Numbered from the stretch's first letter, positions 6,356-13,188 are shown. The stretch is DNA of 15,218 nt from an uncultured Alphaproteobacteria bacterium (GCA_903898475.1 CAIUFU010000206.1:1-15218); one strand, 5' to 3'. Notes: generated by a model not told the origin, from the sequence alone. Made by a program: numbers and translations.

Positions 6356-6360
6356 TCCTC
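6356..6360 (-). promoter_or_regulatory. Shine-Dalgarno that decides the LysR start
   Basis: On the minus strand GAGGA sits five bases before the ATG at 6350. The other in-frame ATG, at 6362, overlaps the ribosome site itself and has no site of its own, so the shorter form is preferred. Confidence 0.65.
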
Positions 6361-6375
6361 ATGAATTTTTTTCAT
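6361..6375. promoter_or_regulatory. Candidate LysR-type operator (T-N11-A dyad)
   Basis: ATGAA (6361-6365) and TTCAT (6371-6375) form a dyad around five T residues. Its inner bases fit the LysR box T-N11-A (T6362 to A6374) with GAA/TTC half sites. It lies just ahead of the LysR start and about 100 bases before the divergent VOC gene, where an autoregulatory site would be expected. The region is AT-rich, so a chance match is possible. Confidence 0.35.
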
Positions 6376-6471
6376 AGTGGAGTAAGAAAATTATTGGTTT
6401 GTAAGTAAATGCAATGGACTGTTTTTTGCTTTTCGAAATCGCACTTCTTCCAACCAAAATTAATTTTAAAA

Positions 6472-6900
6472 ATGAGCAATAAATTACAGCCCTTTCATCT
6501 GGCGATGCCGGTCAATGATTTAGAGAAAACTAGGCAATTTTACGGGGAGTTTCTAGGCTTTGAAGAGGGTCGCTCTTGTGACAAGTGGATTGATTGGAAT
6601 TTTTTTGGTCACCAATTTGTGACGCATTTGCATCCACAAAAAAGTGAAACAATTACCAACGCCGTTGACGGTCACGGCGTGCCGGTGCCGCATTTTGGTG
6701 TGGTGCTGGAATGGCAGCAATGGCAAGAATTTTCGCAGCGCCTTAAGAGCCACAATGTCAAATTTGTGATTGAGCCTTACATTCGTTTCAAAGGTCAAAT
6801 TGGCGAACAGGCGACAATGTTTTTCTGTGATCCAAGTGGCAATGCGCTAGAGTTCAAAGCTTTCAAAGACATCTCACAACTTTTTAGAAAATATGAATAA
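6472..6900 (+). CDS. VOC-superfamily (glyoxalase/dioxygenase-fold) protein
   Basis: The 142-residue protein has the vicinal-oxygen-chelate fold. PFHLAMPVNDLEKTRQFYGE lies near the start, with the metal-ligand position H in the first strand. GHGVPVPHFGVVLEWQQWQE is in the middle, and MFFCDPSGNALEFKAFKD (residues 117-134), near the end, contains the conserved glutamate ligand. Family members bind a divalent metal and act on varied substrates, so the reaction cannot be named. An upstream in-frame ATG at 6409 would add 21 residues with no family match; the ATG at 6472 gives the conserved N-terminus. The stop overlaps the following dehydratase start by eight bases, so the two are translationally coupled and probably act on related substrates. 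Confidence 0.88.
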   Translation: MSNKLQPFHLAMPVNDLEKTRQFYGEFLGFEEGRSCDKWIDWNFFGHQFVTHLHPQKSETITNAVDGHGVPVPHFGVVLEWQQWQEFSQRLKSHNVKFVIEPYIRFKGQIGEQATMFFCDPSGNALEFKAFKDISQLFRKYE

Positions 6901-7822
6901 TCTAACCGCAGAAAATATTTTTGAGGCGCACGAGCGCATTAAAGATCACATTGTAAATACACCGGTAATTTCCAGTGAAAAGCTAAGCCAAGAACTCGGC
7001 GCACAGATTTTTTTCAAAATGGAAAATCATCAAATCGCCAAGTCATTCAAGGCGCGCGGCGCTTTTAACGCGGTTTTGGCTTACAAAGAAAAACACGGAA
7101 AATTTCCCGAAAAAATTGTGGTGCAAAGTTCAGGCAATCACGCGCAAGCAATTGCTTATCTCTGCAAAAAGTTTGGTATTAAGGCTTTGATTTACATGAT
7201 TACCAAAGCCTCGCCCTTGAAAATCAAGGCGGCGCGCGATTTGGGAGCTGAAGTTGTTTTGCTCGAAAAAAGATCGGAAGTAAATCGCATGGCGCAAGAA
7301 AAACAAAAAGAGGGTTACTTTTTTGTTCATCCTTCAGCCGACGCACAAGTGATTTGCGGCCAAGGAACATCGGCTTTTGAGGCGCTTAGCGAAATTGGTG
7401 AAGTTGATTTTATTTTTGCTCCTTGTGGCGGCGGCGGATTGGTTTCTGGATGTTTCTTGGCGGCGCAAAAATTGTCGCCAAAGGCTTTAACTTTTGCTTG
7501 CGAACCCTTGAATGGCAATGATGTAGCTCGGTCACTTCGCGAAGGAAAAATCGTCGAATTTTTAGACACGCCAGACACAATTGCCGACGGCGCTAGAACT
7601 TTGGCAACTTCAGAAATCTGCTTTAACTACATTAAACAAATGGCGGGAGTGCTAGAAATCTCTGAAGGCGAAATTGCCCACTGGCAGAAAAAACTCTCAG
7701 AAATTTTAGAGCAAAAAATTGAACCAACTTCTGCTTTGGCAATTGCGGGGGCTGCGCAAATTTTAAAAAGCAGAAAAGCGGCAAAAATTCTGGTGGTAAT
7801 TTCGGGCGGAAATATTGAGTAA
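6893..7822 (+). CDS. PLP-dependent serine/threonine dehydratase or racemase family
   Basis: The 309-residue protein is a fold-type II PLP enzyme. The Schiff-base lysine is K53 in KSFKARGAFNAV, the substrate loop SSGNHAQA is at 79-86, and the phosphate-binding glycines are in APCGGGGLVSG. There is no C-terminal ACT regulatory domain, so it is not the isoleucine-inhibited biosynthetic type. It resembles catabolic threonine dehydratase, serine racemase or hydroxyaspartate dehydratase, and sequence alone cannot choose among them. One oddity is that the usual Thr-Gly before the Ser-Phe-Lys is replaced by Ala-Lys (residues 49-50). The gene overlaps the VOC gene by eight bases and lies in a unit divergent from a LysR regulator. 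Dehydration of Ser or Thr here would create enamine by-products of the kind RidA proteins remove. Confidence 0.9.
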   Translation: MNNLTAENIFEAHERIKDHIVNTPVISSEKLSQELGAQIFFKMENHQIAKSFKARGAFNAVLAYKEKHGKFPEKIVVQSSGNHAQAIAYLCKKFGIKALIYMITKASPLKIKAARDLGAEVVLLEKRSEVNRMAQEKQKEGYFFVHPSADAQVICGQGTSAFEALSEIGEVDFIFAPCGGGGLVSGCFLAAQKLSPKALTFACEPLNGNDVARSLREGKIVEFLDTPDTIADGARTLATSEICFNYIKQMAGVLEISEGEIAHWQKKLSEILEQKIEPTSALAIAGAAQILKSRKAAKILVVISGGNIE

Positions 7823-7827
7823 CTGAA

Positions 7828-7846
7828 TTGTGCGCACTGCGCGCAA
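7828..7846. terminator. Hairpin between convergent genes (weak terminator candidate)
   Basis: TTGTGCGC (7828-7835) pairs with GCGCGCAA (7839-7846) through one G-T pair around a three-base loop, just past the dehydratase stop. The following bases are AT-rich (AATTAACTTTT) but not a clean T-run. It sits between the convergent dehydratase and ankyrin genes, so it may end transcripts from one or both sides. No other gene fits in the 68-base gap. Confidence 0.4.
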
Positions 7847-7890
7847 AATTAACTTTTAGCCAGTGCTTTCAGGCCTCTGGCAAAAATATC

Positions 7891-8946
7891 TTAAGAAATT
7901 GTGCAGACTTGTGAAGGATCATAGGCGAGTTTTTTTAAGTCTGTTTGTGACGTTGCTGTTTCAATTGGAGGCTGACCAAGCAACCTTGCTTCGAGCAAGT
8001 TTTGCAATGTGTTTCTGGTTGCTTCATTAAAGCTTTCTGCGCTTGGTGGCAAAAAAGAAGATCCGGTGACGCGATCCAATATTTTTCCATTAGATTCGGC
8101 GTTCATCCAAGTATCTCGAACCATATATACCAATGCTTGGTCTAATGTTTCTTTGGTTAAAAGGGGACTTCGGCAAATGATTCTAATCATTGCCGGATCT
8201 GCTCTGGTAACTGCCAAATCAAGCGCAGTCATCCCATATTTATTTTTTATATTTGGATTAGCTCCGCAGTCGATAATTTTATCAACTAGTTGGTGATTGG
8301 TTTTTGTAAGTGGGCGCTCCTCAGAGTCTTTTGTTAAATATCCTTTGGCGACGGCAAGATGTAGAGCAGTATTGTGCGCAAAATAATTGTCGGTTTTATC
8401 GATTCCGATATCCAAACTATTTGCTTTGGCTAAATCTAAAAAATCCGCAGCAAAGCGGTTGGAGGCATTGGCAATTGACCAAATTAATGGCGTGTTTCCT
8501 ACGTGATCTGTTGGTGCCAAGTCGAATCCGGCTTCTTGTAATATTTTAGCGAATTCAATTGATTGATCAGATTGGGCGATGAAGTGAATTAAGTGAAATT
8601 TTCGTAATGAAAAAGGAATTAGTGGATTTTGGGCCGACACAAGATCGCGAAACTCTTTTTTGGTTTGAGGCAACGGAGTAGCACCGCGTGCTCTTCTAAG
8701 GATTATCTCGGCGTTAATTACTTGCTCGCACAGGGCTTCTTTTTCGGGAGTAATATTTTCAATAAAATCGCTTAATATCTCAGCATGAGGGCGACCCGTA
8801 TCTCCTCGTTGTATCTGTCTGGCGACATCTATGACCGCTCTTCTTAGCTCTCTGCGCACAATCTCAGAGGCAATCCTCTCGTCAATTAATCTAAAAACTC
8901 CGTCAGGATTTCCTGCTTTCAGAGCTTCTTCAAATTCCTCAAGCAT
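7891..8946 (-). CDS. Ankyrin-repeat protein
   Basis: The 351-residue protein has an N-terminal, highly charged, probably helical region (1-110), rich in Arg and Glu. About four degenerate ankyrin repeats follow: roughly 114-148, 149-190 (GNTPLIWSIAN), 191-237 (HNTALHLAVAKG, then CGANPNIKNKYG) and 238-262 (GMTALDLAV). The last 90 residues show no recognisable fold, and the end is VCTIS. There is no signal peptide or membrane segment. Ankyrin repeats bind other proteins; in host-associated Alphaproteobacteria such proteins are often secreted effectors, but nothing here proves secretion. The ATG at 8946 is chosen over the TTG three bases earlier. It overlaps the end of rlmE by eight bases, so it is probably translated from the rlmE transcript. 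I do not recognise a named family. Confidence 0.88.
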   Translation of the reverse strand: MLEEFEEALKAGNPDGVFRLIDERIASEIVRRELRRAVIDVARQIQRGDTGRPHAEILSDFIENITPEKEALCEQVINAEIILRRARGATPLPQTKKEFRDLVSAQNPLIPFSLRKFHLIHFIAQSDQSIEFAKILQEAGFDLAPTDHVGNTPLIWSIANASNRFAADFLDLAKANSLDIGIDKTDNYFAHNTALHLAVAKGYLTKDSEERPLTKTNHQLVDKIIDCGANPNIKNKYGMTALDLAVTRADPAMIRIICRSPLLTKETLDQALVYMVRDTWMNAESNGKILDRVTGSSFLPPSAESFNEATRNTLQNLLEARLLGQPPIETATSQTDLKKLAYDPSQVCTIS

Positions 8947-9625
8947 CAATTAGGTCATTTTTTTTAAATCCCAACGCAACCAAATAAGTTTCTGACGAGC
9001 CTTTTCGGGAAGATTCTGGTTTGAAATAGCGCACGATTGAAAAGTTTTTTCTAAGCTTTTTTAAGATTTCATCCGAGCTGCCGCCTTGAAAAATTTTGCC
9101 AACGAAACATCCGCCGTCGCTTAAAATTTTTCCGGCTAAGTCCAAAGCTTCTTCCAGCAAACCAATAATTCTCATGTGATCTGTTGTGTTGTCGCCCGTG
9201 GTGTTTGCAGCCATGTCGCTTAAAACCGCGTCGCATCTGCCGCTTTTATTGTGGGGAATTTCTTTGAGGCGCGAAATAATTTTTTTTGGCGCTTCTGGTT
9301 CTAAAAAATCTTGCTGAAAAAAATTGACGCCAACTAGCGAATCAATCTCAAGCAAATCAATTGCCACCACATTGCCTTCGCCAACTTTAGTTACCGCATA
9401 TTGCGACCAGCCGCCCGGTGCGGCGCCCAAATCGACAACGATTTTGCCTTTCTTGAAAATTTTAAACTTTTCATCGACTTCGATAATTTTGAAAGCAGCG
9501 CGAGACCGCCATCCTTCAAGCTTAGCGCGCTCAACGAAAGGATCGTTAATCTGGCGCAAGATCCATTTCTGTGACGATTTTTTTAGGCGTTTGGCTTTTT
9601 TTAATCTTTGAGCAACTTGAGGCAT
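8939..9625 (-). CDS. rlmE: 23S rRNA (uridine-2'-O-)-methyltransferase RlmE (FtsJ/RrmJ)
   Basis: RlmE methylates the 2'-OH of a uridine in the 23S A-loop during large-subunit assembly. The 228-residue product has the full catalytic tetrad: K46 (RAAFK), D137 (LSDMAAN), K177 (VGKIF) and E212 (SSETYLVALGF). The SAM-binding loop DLGAAPGGWSQY is at 65-76. The Lys-rich N-terminus before NDPF is about ten residues longer than the E. coli protein and typical of alphaproteobacterial forms. The ATG at 9625 follows a stretch with three copies of a TAATACCAAAT motif, which may carry its promoter. The stop lies inside the start region of the ankyrin gene, so the two share a transcript. A Trm112-like gene lies upstream on the same strand. 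Confidence 0.96.
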   Translation of the reverse strand: MPQVAQRLKKAKRLKKSSQKWILRQINDPFVERAKLEGWRSRAAFKIIEVDEKFKIFKKGKIVVDLGAAPGGWSQYAVTKVGEGNVVAIDLLEIDSLVGVNFFQQDFLEPEAPKKIISRLKEIPHNKSGRCDAVLSDMAANTTGDNTTDHMRIIGLLEEALDLAGKILSDGGCFVGKIFQGGSSDEILKKLRKNFSIVRYFKPESSRKGSSETYLVALGFKKNDLIDA

Positions 9626-9748
9626 TTAATACCAAATCTAAAATTTATTAATACCAAATTGATTTGGTATTAGGGGTTCCCCGCAAAGCGGGGCGTGGCT
9701 TATGCCACGTTAAAATGAATTGGATTAAATCTTAGATTTAATCCAATT
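9626..9748. repeat. Cluster of four hairpins with three copies of a TAATACCAAAT motif
   Basis: TTAATACCAAAT occurs at 9626-9637 and again at 9648-9659; its inverse lies at 9662-9672, so the last two form a hairpin with a very small loop. Next come CCCCGC/GCGGGG (9679-9684/9688-9693), CGTGGC/GCCACG (9694-9699/9704-9709), and a 13-15-bp AT-rich stem (9718-9732/9734-9748) that includes the stop codon of the Trm112-like gene. The last stem probably ends or stabilises that transcript. The direct and inverted copies just ahead of rlmE look like an operator or promoter-proximal repeat. Function is inference; the structures are read directly. Confidence 0.8.
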
Positions 9749-9914
9749 TTCTGGCTTCGTCAATCAGCATCACGGGAATTCCGTCTTTGATTGGGTAGGC
9801 CAATTTTGATTCGTGGCAAATTAGCTCACTATTTTTTTCGTCGTAAATTAGTTCGCCCTTACATAAAGGGCAGACAAGGATTTCCAGCAATTTCGGCGAG
9901 ATTTTTTTTGGCAT
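9738..9914 (-). CDS. Trm112/UPF0434 (YcaR-like) small zinc-ribbon protein
   Basis: The 58-residue protein has the family pattern SPKLLEILVCPLCKGELIYD, then LICHESKLAYPIKDGIPVML at about 31-50. The cysteine pair in CPLC and the later C-H are possible zinc ligands. Trm112 proteins act as activating partners of methyltransferases in eukaryotes and archaea; the bacterial role is poorly known. A longer reading frame from 10016 would add 34 residues with no family match and would run through the opposite-strand purK start, so the ATG at 9914 is preferred; only a weak AAGAA lies before it. The stop codon is inside a hairpin. It is divergent from purK with a 73-base gap and lies upstream of rlmE. Confidence 0.9.
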   Translation of the reverse strand: MPKKISPKLLEILVCPLCKGELIYDEKNSELICHESKLAYPIKDGIPVMLIDEARKLD

Positions 9915-9987
9915 TAATTTCTTGAAAAAATTTCGAGGAAAAATACTTTGCCCCGCTTCATTTTTTAAATCAAACGCTGGTGCAACA

Positions 9988-11040
9988 TTGGTAAAGAAAA
10001 TCTCAACAATTGGCATAATCGGTGGCGGACAATTAGGTCGAATGATCTGCTTTTCAGCTCATAAAATGGGCTTTCGCACCGTGGTATTTACCGACCAAGA
10101 AAATTCACCGGCAAGTTTTGTGACAAGCAGCGTGATTGTTGCCGATTACCAAGACCAAGCAGCGCTAAAAAAATTCGCCAGTTTGGTTGATGTGGCCACT
10201 TTTGAGTTTGAGAATATTCCGGTTGCGGGTGTTGCTTTCTTGGCCTCAGAGGTTGCGGTTTTTCCAAATCCCCAAGTTTTAAAAGTTACGCAGCACCGAC
10301 TTTTAGAAAAAAATTTCCTCAATTCGATTGGAGTTAAAACTGCTGAATATGCAGAAATTTTAAGCCTTGAAGACCTGCAAAAAAATCTAAAAAACTTCGG
10401 CAAAGCAATCCTAAAAACCGCTACAATGGGCTACGACGGCAAAGGACAGTTTGTTTTGAAAAATGCTGCGGACGCGGAAAATGCTTGGGCGCAAGCTAGT
10501 TCGCAGAAATTGATTTTAGAAAAATTCTGTCCTTTTGATTCAGAAATTTCAGTTGTTGTGGCGCGTTCAAAAACTGGTGAGATTTCTGCTTTTGAACCAC
10601 TAACCAACATTCACAAAAACGCTATTTTGGATGAAAGTATTTATCCGGCGCAAATCTCAGAGAGCTTGAAAATAAAGGCGCAAGATGTTGCTAAAAAAAT
10701 TGTTGAGCAGCTCGATTTAGTTGGAGTTTTGGCGGTGGAATTTTTTGTGATTGGCGAAGAATTATTGGTAAATGAATTAGCTCCTAGGCCGCACAATTCT
10801 GGGCATTTTTCAATGGATGCTAGTGTAACTTCGCAATTTGAACAATTGATTCGCGCGATTACCGGCTTGCCACTTGGCTCGCCAGAGTTTCATTCAAAAG
10901 GTAGAATGAAAAATCTAATTGGAAGTGAAGTGGAAAATCTGGAAAAATTTTACCAAAATAAACGCGCTAAAATTCATCTTTACGGCAAGGATAAAATCGC
11001 CGAAGGACGGAAGATGGGGCATGTGAATATTCTTAATTAA
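9988..11040 (+). CDS. purK: N5-carboxyaminoimidazole ribonucleotide synthase (PurK)
   Basis: PurK uses ATP and bicarbonate to carboxylate AIR to N5-CAIR in purine synthesis; PurE then converts it to CAIR. The protein is an ATP-grasp enzyme. STIGIIGGGQLGRM is at its start, ATFEFENIP follows, then the ATP-grasp core TATMGYDGKGQFVLK. Near the end are FEPLTNIHKNAILDESIYP and NELAPRPHNSGHFSMDA. About 350 residues is normal. No ATG gives the conserved N-terminus: TTG at 9988 fits the family exactly, while TTG at 9922 adds 22 unrelated residues and would start 8 bases from the divergent Trm112 start. No Shine-Dalgarno supports either. purE, the usual partner, is absent. The agmatinase-family gene follows 11 bases later. 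Confidence 0.94.
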   Translation: MVKKISTIGIIGGGQLGRMICFSAHKMGFRTVVFTDQENSPASFVTSSVIVADYQDQAALKKFASLVDVATFEFENIPVAGVAFLASEVAVFPNPQVLKVTQHRLLEKNFLNSIGVKTAEYAEILSLEDLQKNLKNFGKAILKTATMGYDGKGQFVLKNAADAENAWAQASSQKLILEKFCPFDSEISVVVARSKTGEISAFEPLTNIHKNAILDESIYPAQISESLKIKAQDVAKKIVEQLDLVGVLAVEFFVIGEELLVNELAPRPHNSGHFSMDASVTSQFEQLIRAITGLPLGSPEFHSKGRMKNLIGSEVENLEKFYQNKRAKIHLYGKDKIAEGRKMGHVNILN

Positions 11041-11051
11041 AAACTGCAAAA

Positions 11052-12035
11052 ATGAAAAAAACAAAAGCTGTGGCGGTGAAAAAATCTCCAACAAAATCTT
11101 TGGCAAAACCAGCCACAAAAAAATCTGCGATCGAGCAACTTAAGCTAATGCCGCAAGCATCAGGCTTTCTTGGGGTTGAGGAAAAATATTTAAAATCGCC
11201 AAACGATGCGCAAGTTGTGGTGGTGCCTTTCGGTTTGGAAAAATCTGTCAGCTACGGCGGCGGTACCAAAAACGGTCCTAAAGCAATCATTAATGCCTCG
11301 CAGCAAGTTGAACTTTTTGACGAAGAATTTTGGTGTGAGCCTTTCCGTCAATATGGCGTGGTTACAATGAAGGCGCCAGAAATTGATCGCAGATCGGTGG
11401 CGAAATCTTTGGAGCAGTTGGAAAAAATCACTCAAACAATTTTAGATGCCGGAAAATTTCCGCTAATTCTTGGTGGCGAACATTCAATCACGGCGGGCTC
11501 GATTCGTCCTTTTGTGAAAAAATATCCTGACCTTGCGATTTTGCATTTTGATGCCCACGCCGATTTGCGTGACGGTTTTGATGGTGAGCATTATTCGCAC
11601 GCCGCAGCGCTTCGACGTGTGATGGATAACCCGATTTCAACTTTAATTTCTTGCGGAATTCGTAATATTTCGGCGAGCGAAATTCCTTATTTGGAAGCCA
11701 ATCGTCACCGCATTACAATTCACTTCGGCAAAGATCGCCGCACTTGGGATGCTAAAAAAATCGTTGAATCTTTGCGTGGTCGTCCGGTGTTTTTGACTTT
11801 TGATTTGGATGGTTTTGATTCAAGTTTGATGCAAGCAACTGGAACTCCGGAGCCAGGTGGCGTAATGTGGGAAGATGCTTTAGATATTATTCGCGAAGCC
11901 AGCAAAATTTCTAATATTGTTGGTGCGGATGTGGTGGAATTGGCGCCGGTAAAAGCGCTGCATTCTTGTGATTTTCTTTCGGCGAAATTGTGTTACAAAA
12001 TTTTGTCTTATGCGTTTTTGAATAAAAAGAAGTAG
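11052..12035 (+). CDS. Agmatinase/arginase-family ureohydrolase with Lys-rich N-terminus
   Basis: The 327-residue protein is a manganese ureohydrolase. The six metal ligands are all present: H144 (GGEHS), D167, H169 and D171 (HFDAHADLRD), and D251 and D253 (FDLDGFD). GTPEPGG (264-270) is typical of agmatinases. Agmatinase splits agmatine into putrescine and urea; guanidinobutyrase and other relatives look similar, so the substrate is not certain. Before the catalytic domain (from about residue 35) lies an odd tail with nine lysines in the first 24 residues plus Ala, Pro, Ser and Thr, like a histone-type tail. The ATG at 11052 is 11 bases past purK, so they are probably cotranscribed. An inverted repeat separates it from the next gene. 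Confidence 0.88.
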   Translation: MKKTKAVAVKKSPTKSLAKPATKKSAIEQLKLMPQASGFLGVEEKYLKSPNDAQVVVVPFGLEKSVSYGGGTKNGPKAIINASQQVELFDEEFWCEPFRQYGVVTMKAPEIDRRSVAKSLEQLEKITQTILDAGKFPLILGGEHSITAGSIRPFVKKYPDLAILHFDAHADLRDGFDGEHYSHAAALRRVMDNPISTLISCGIRNISASEIPYLEANRHRITIHFGKDRRTWDAKKIVESLRGRPVFLTFDLDGFDSSLMQATGTPEPGGVMWEDALDIIREASKISNIVGADVVELAPVKALHSCDFLSAKLCYKILSYAFLNKKK

Positions 12036-12053
12036 TCCATTTAAACAAATCTT

Positions 12054-12132
12054 CCAATTCATGCTGAGCCTGTCGAAGCATGATTCTAGACGCGGGCCAG
12101 AATCATGCTTCGAAAGGCTCAGCATGAATTGG
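12054..12132. repeat. Long inverted repeat, copy 2 (34-bp arms, one mismatch)
   Basis: Arms 12054-12087 and 12099-12132 pair with one mismatch around an 11-base loop. It belongs to the same family as the element at 2734-2814, in opposite orientation: the central region keeps a GGGC core and the arms share TGAGC-TGTCGAAG. Each arm again has an inner palindrome, now TCATGC with GCATGA in place of TCATCC with GGATGA. It lies between the agmatinase and AstE/AspA-like genes, again in an intergenic gap. Confidence 0.93.
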
Positions 12133-12153
12133 GAGTTAATTTAGGTATTTAAA

Positions 12154-13188
12154 ATGATCAAAAAATCGGACTCTCATTTCAAAATTGATGGCGTTGAAAT
12201 TAAGCGTGGGCAAAAAGCGCGCATTAATATTGACATGGGAAGTATTTACGATTTTACCGATGTGAAAATGTCGGTTGAGGTGATTCGCGGCAAAAAAGAT
12301 GGTCCGACATTTTTTATTTCATCAACAATTCATGGTGACGAAATTAACGGCATTGAAATCACGCGCCGCTTGCTGGCTTCAAAAGAATTAAAAAATCTCT
12401 GCGGCACATTAATTGTGATTCCGATTGTTAATATTTTTGGTTTTAATGATCGCACACGTTATTTGCCGGATCGTCGTGATTTGAATCGCTGTTTTCCCGG
12501 ATTAAAAAACGGCTCTCTGACTTCGCAATTGGCTTACAAATTCATGCAAGAAATTGTGCTAAAATCTGATTTTGGCATTGATTTGCACACGGGCGCTTTT
12601 CACCGCTGCAATTATCCGCAAATTCGCGCCGATATTTCTGATCAAGTTACTTTTGATTTAGCAAAATCTTTTGGCGCGCCTGTAGTTATCGGATCGAATT
12701 TGCGTGACGGATCGCTGCGGGCTTCTGTGACGCAAGCCAACATTCCGATGATTTTGTATGAAGTTGGTGAGGCACTGCGTTTTGATGAGGTTGGAATTAC
12801 AATTGGGGTTAACGGTATTCTAAATGTAATGCGCGAGATCGGCATGATTAAAGTGAGAGTGCCAAAGAAAGCTGAGAAAAAGATTTTTGTCGCGCGCTCT
12901 AGTTCTTGGGTTCGCGCTCCTCGCAGCGGAATTCACATTGCGCACCAAAAGTTGGGCAAGCATGTTAAAAAAGGTGACGTGCTGGGTGAAATTTCTAATC
13001 CTTTCGGCGACCATAAAATCGGGGTTAAGGCTCACGAAACGGGCATTATTATTGGCATGTCAATGTTGCCTTTAACTAATAAAGGCGATGCTTTGTTTCA
13101 TATCGCTAGCGAAAAATCGACGGCAAAATTTTCTAGTTCAAATCAAATGCATGAACATTTTGAAAATGTTGATCCGGTGAATATTTAA
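12154..13188 (+). CDS. Succinylglutamate desuccinylase/aspartoacylase-family zinc hydrolase
   Basis: The 344-residue protein has the zinc site of the AstE/AspA (M14-like) family: H60 and E63 in STIHGDEING, and H145 in DLHTG. NIFGFNDRTRYLPDRRDLNR at about 93-112 holds the substrate-binding arginines, and E203 in YEVGE is the likely catalytic base. From about 250 to 320 there is a biotinyl/lipoyl-like beta domain (RAPRSGIHIA, KKGDVLGEI) found in the longer members of the family. These enzymes remove acyl groups from N-acyl amino acids or related amides; the substrate here is unknown. Adjacent to an agmatinase-type gene, a role in arginine or polyamine degradation is possible but not shown. The repeat at 12054 lies in its upstream gap. 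Confidence 0.88.
   Translation: MIKKSDSHFKIDGVEIKRGQKARINIDMGSIYDFTDVKMSVEVIRGKKDGPTFFISSTIHGDEINGIEITRRLLASKELKNLCGTLIVIPIVNIFGFNDRTRYLPDRRDLNRCFPGLKNGSLTSQLAYKFMQEIVLKSDFGIDLHTGAFHRCNYPQIRADISDQVTFDLAKSFGAPVVIGSNLRDGSLRASVTQANIPMILYEVGEALRFDEVGITIGVNGILNVMREIGMIKVRVPKKAEKKIFVARSSSWVRAPRSGIHIAHQKLGKHVKKGDVLGEISNPFGDHKIGVKAHETGIIIGMSMLPLTNKGDALFHIASEKSTAKFSSSNQMHEHFENVDPVNI

Noticed and set aside
6409..6471. N-terminal extension of the VOC protein
   Set aside because: The 21 added residues are not VOC-like and fall in the LysR/VOC control region.
6697..6798. Antisense open frames over VOC, bioB, hisH, atpA and other genes
   Set aside because: They mirror the codon structure of the sense genes and have no motifs or ribosome sites.
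7859..7881. Short GCCAG/CTGGC stem after the ankyrin gene
   Set aside because: Only five base pairs with a long loop; too weak to call a terminator.
9915..10016. Longer form of the Trm112-like protein and of purK (overlapping divergent starts)
   Set aside because: Both extensions lack family similarity, and the shorter starts leave a sensible 73-base divergent promoter region.
11880..12125. An 81-residue minus-strand frame starting MLSLSKHDSG
   Set aside because: Its start lies in the inverted repeat (a typical repeat-derived peptide) and the rest is antisense to the agmatinase gene.
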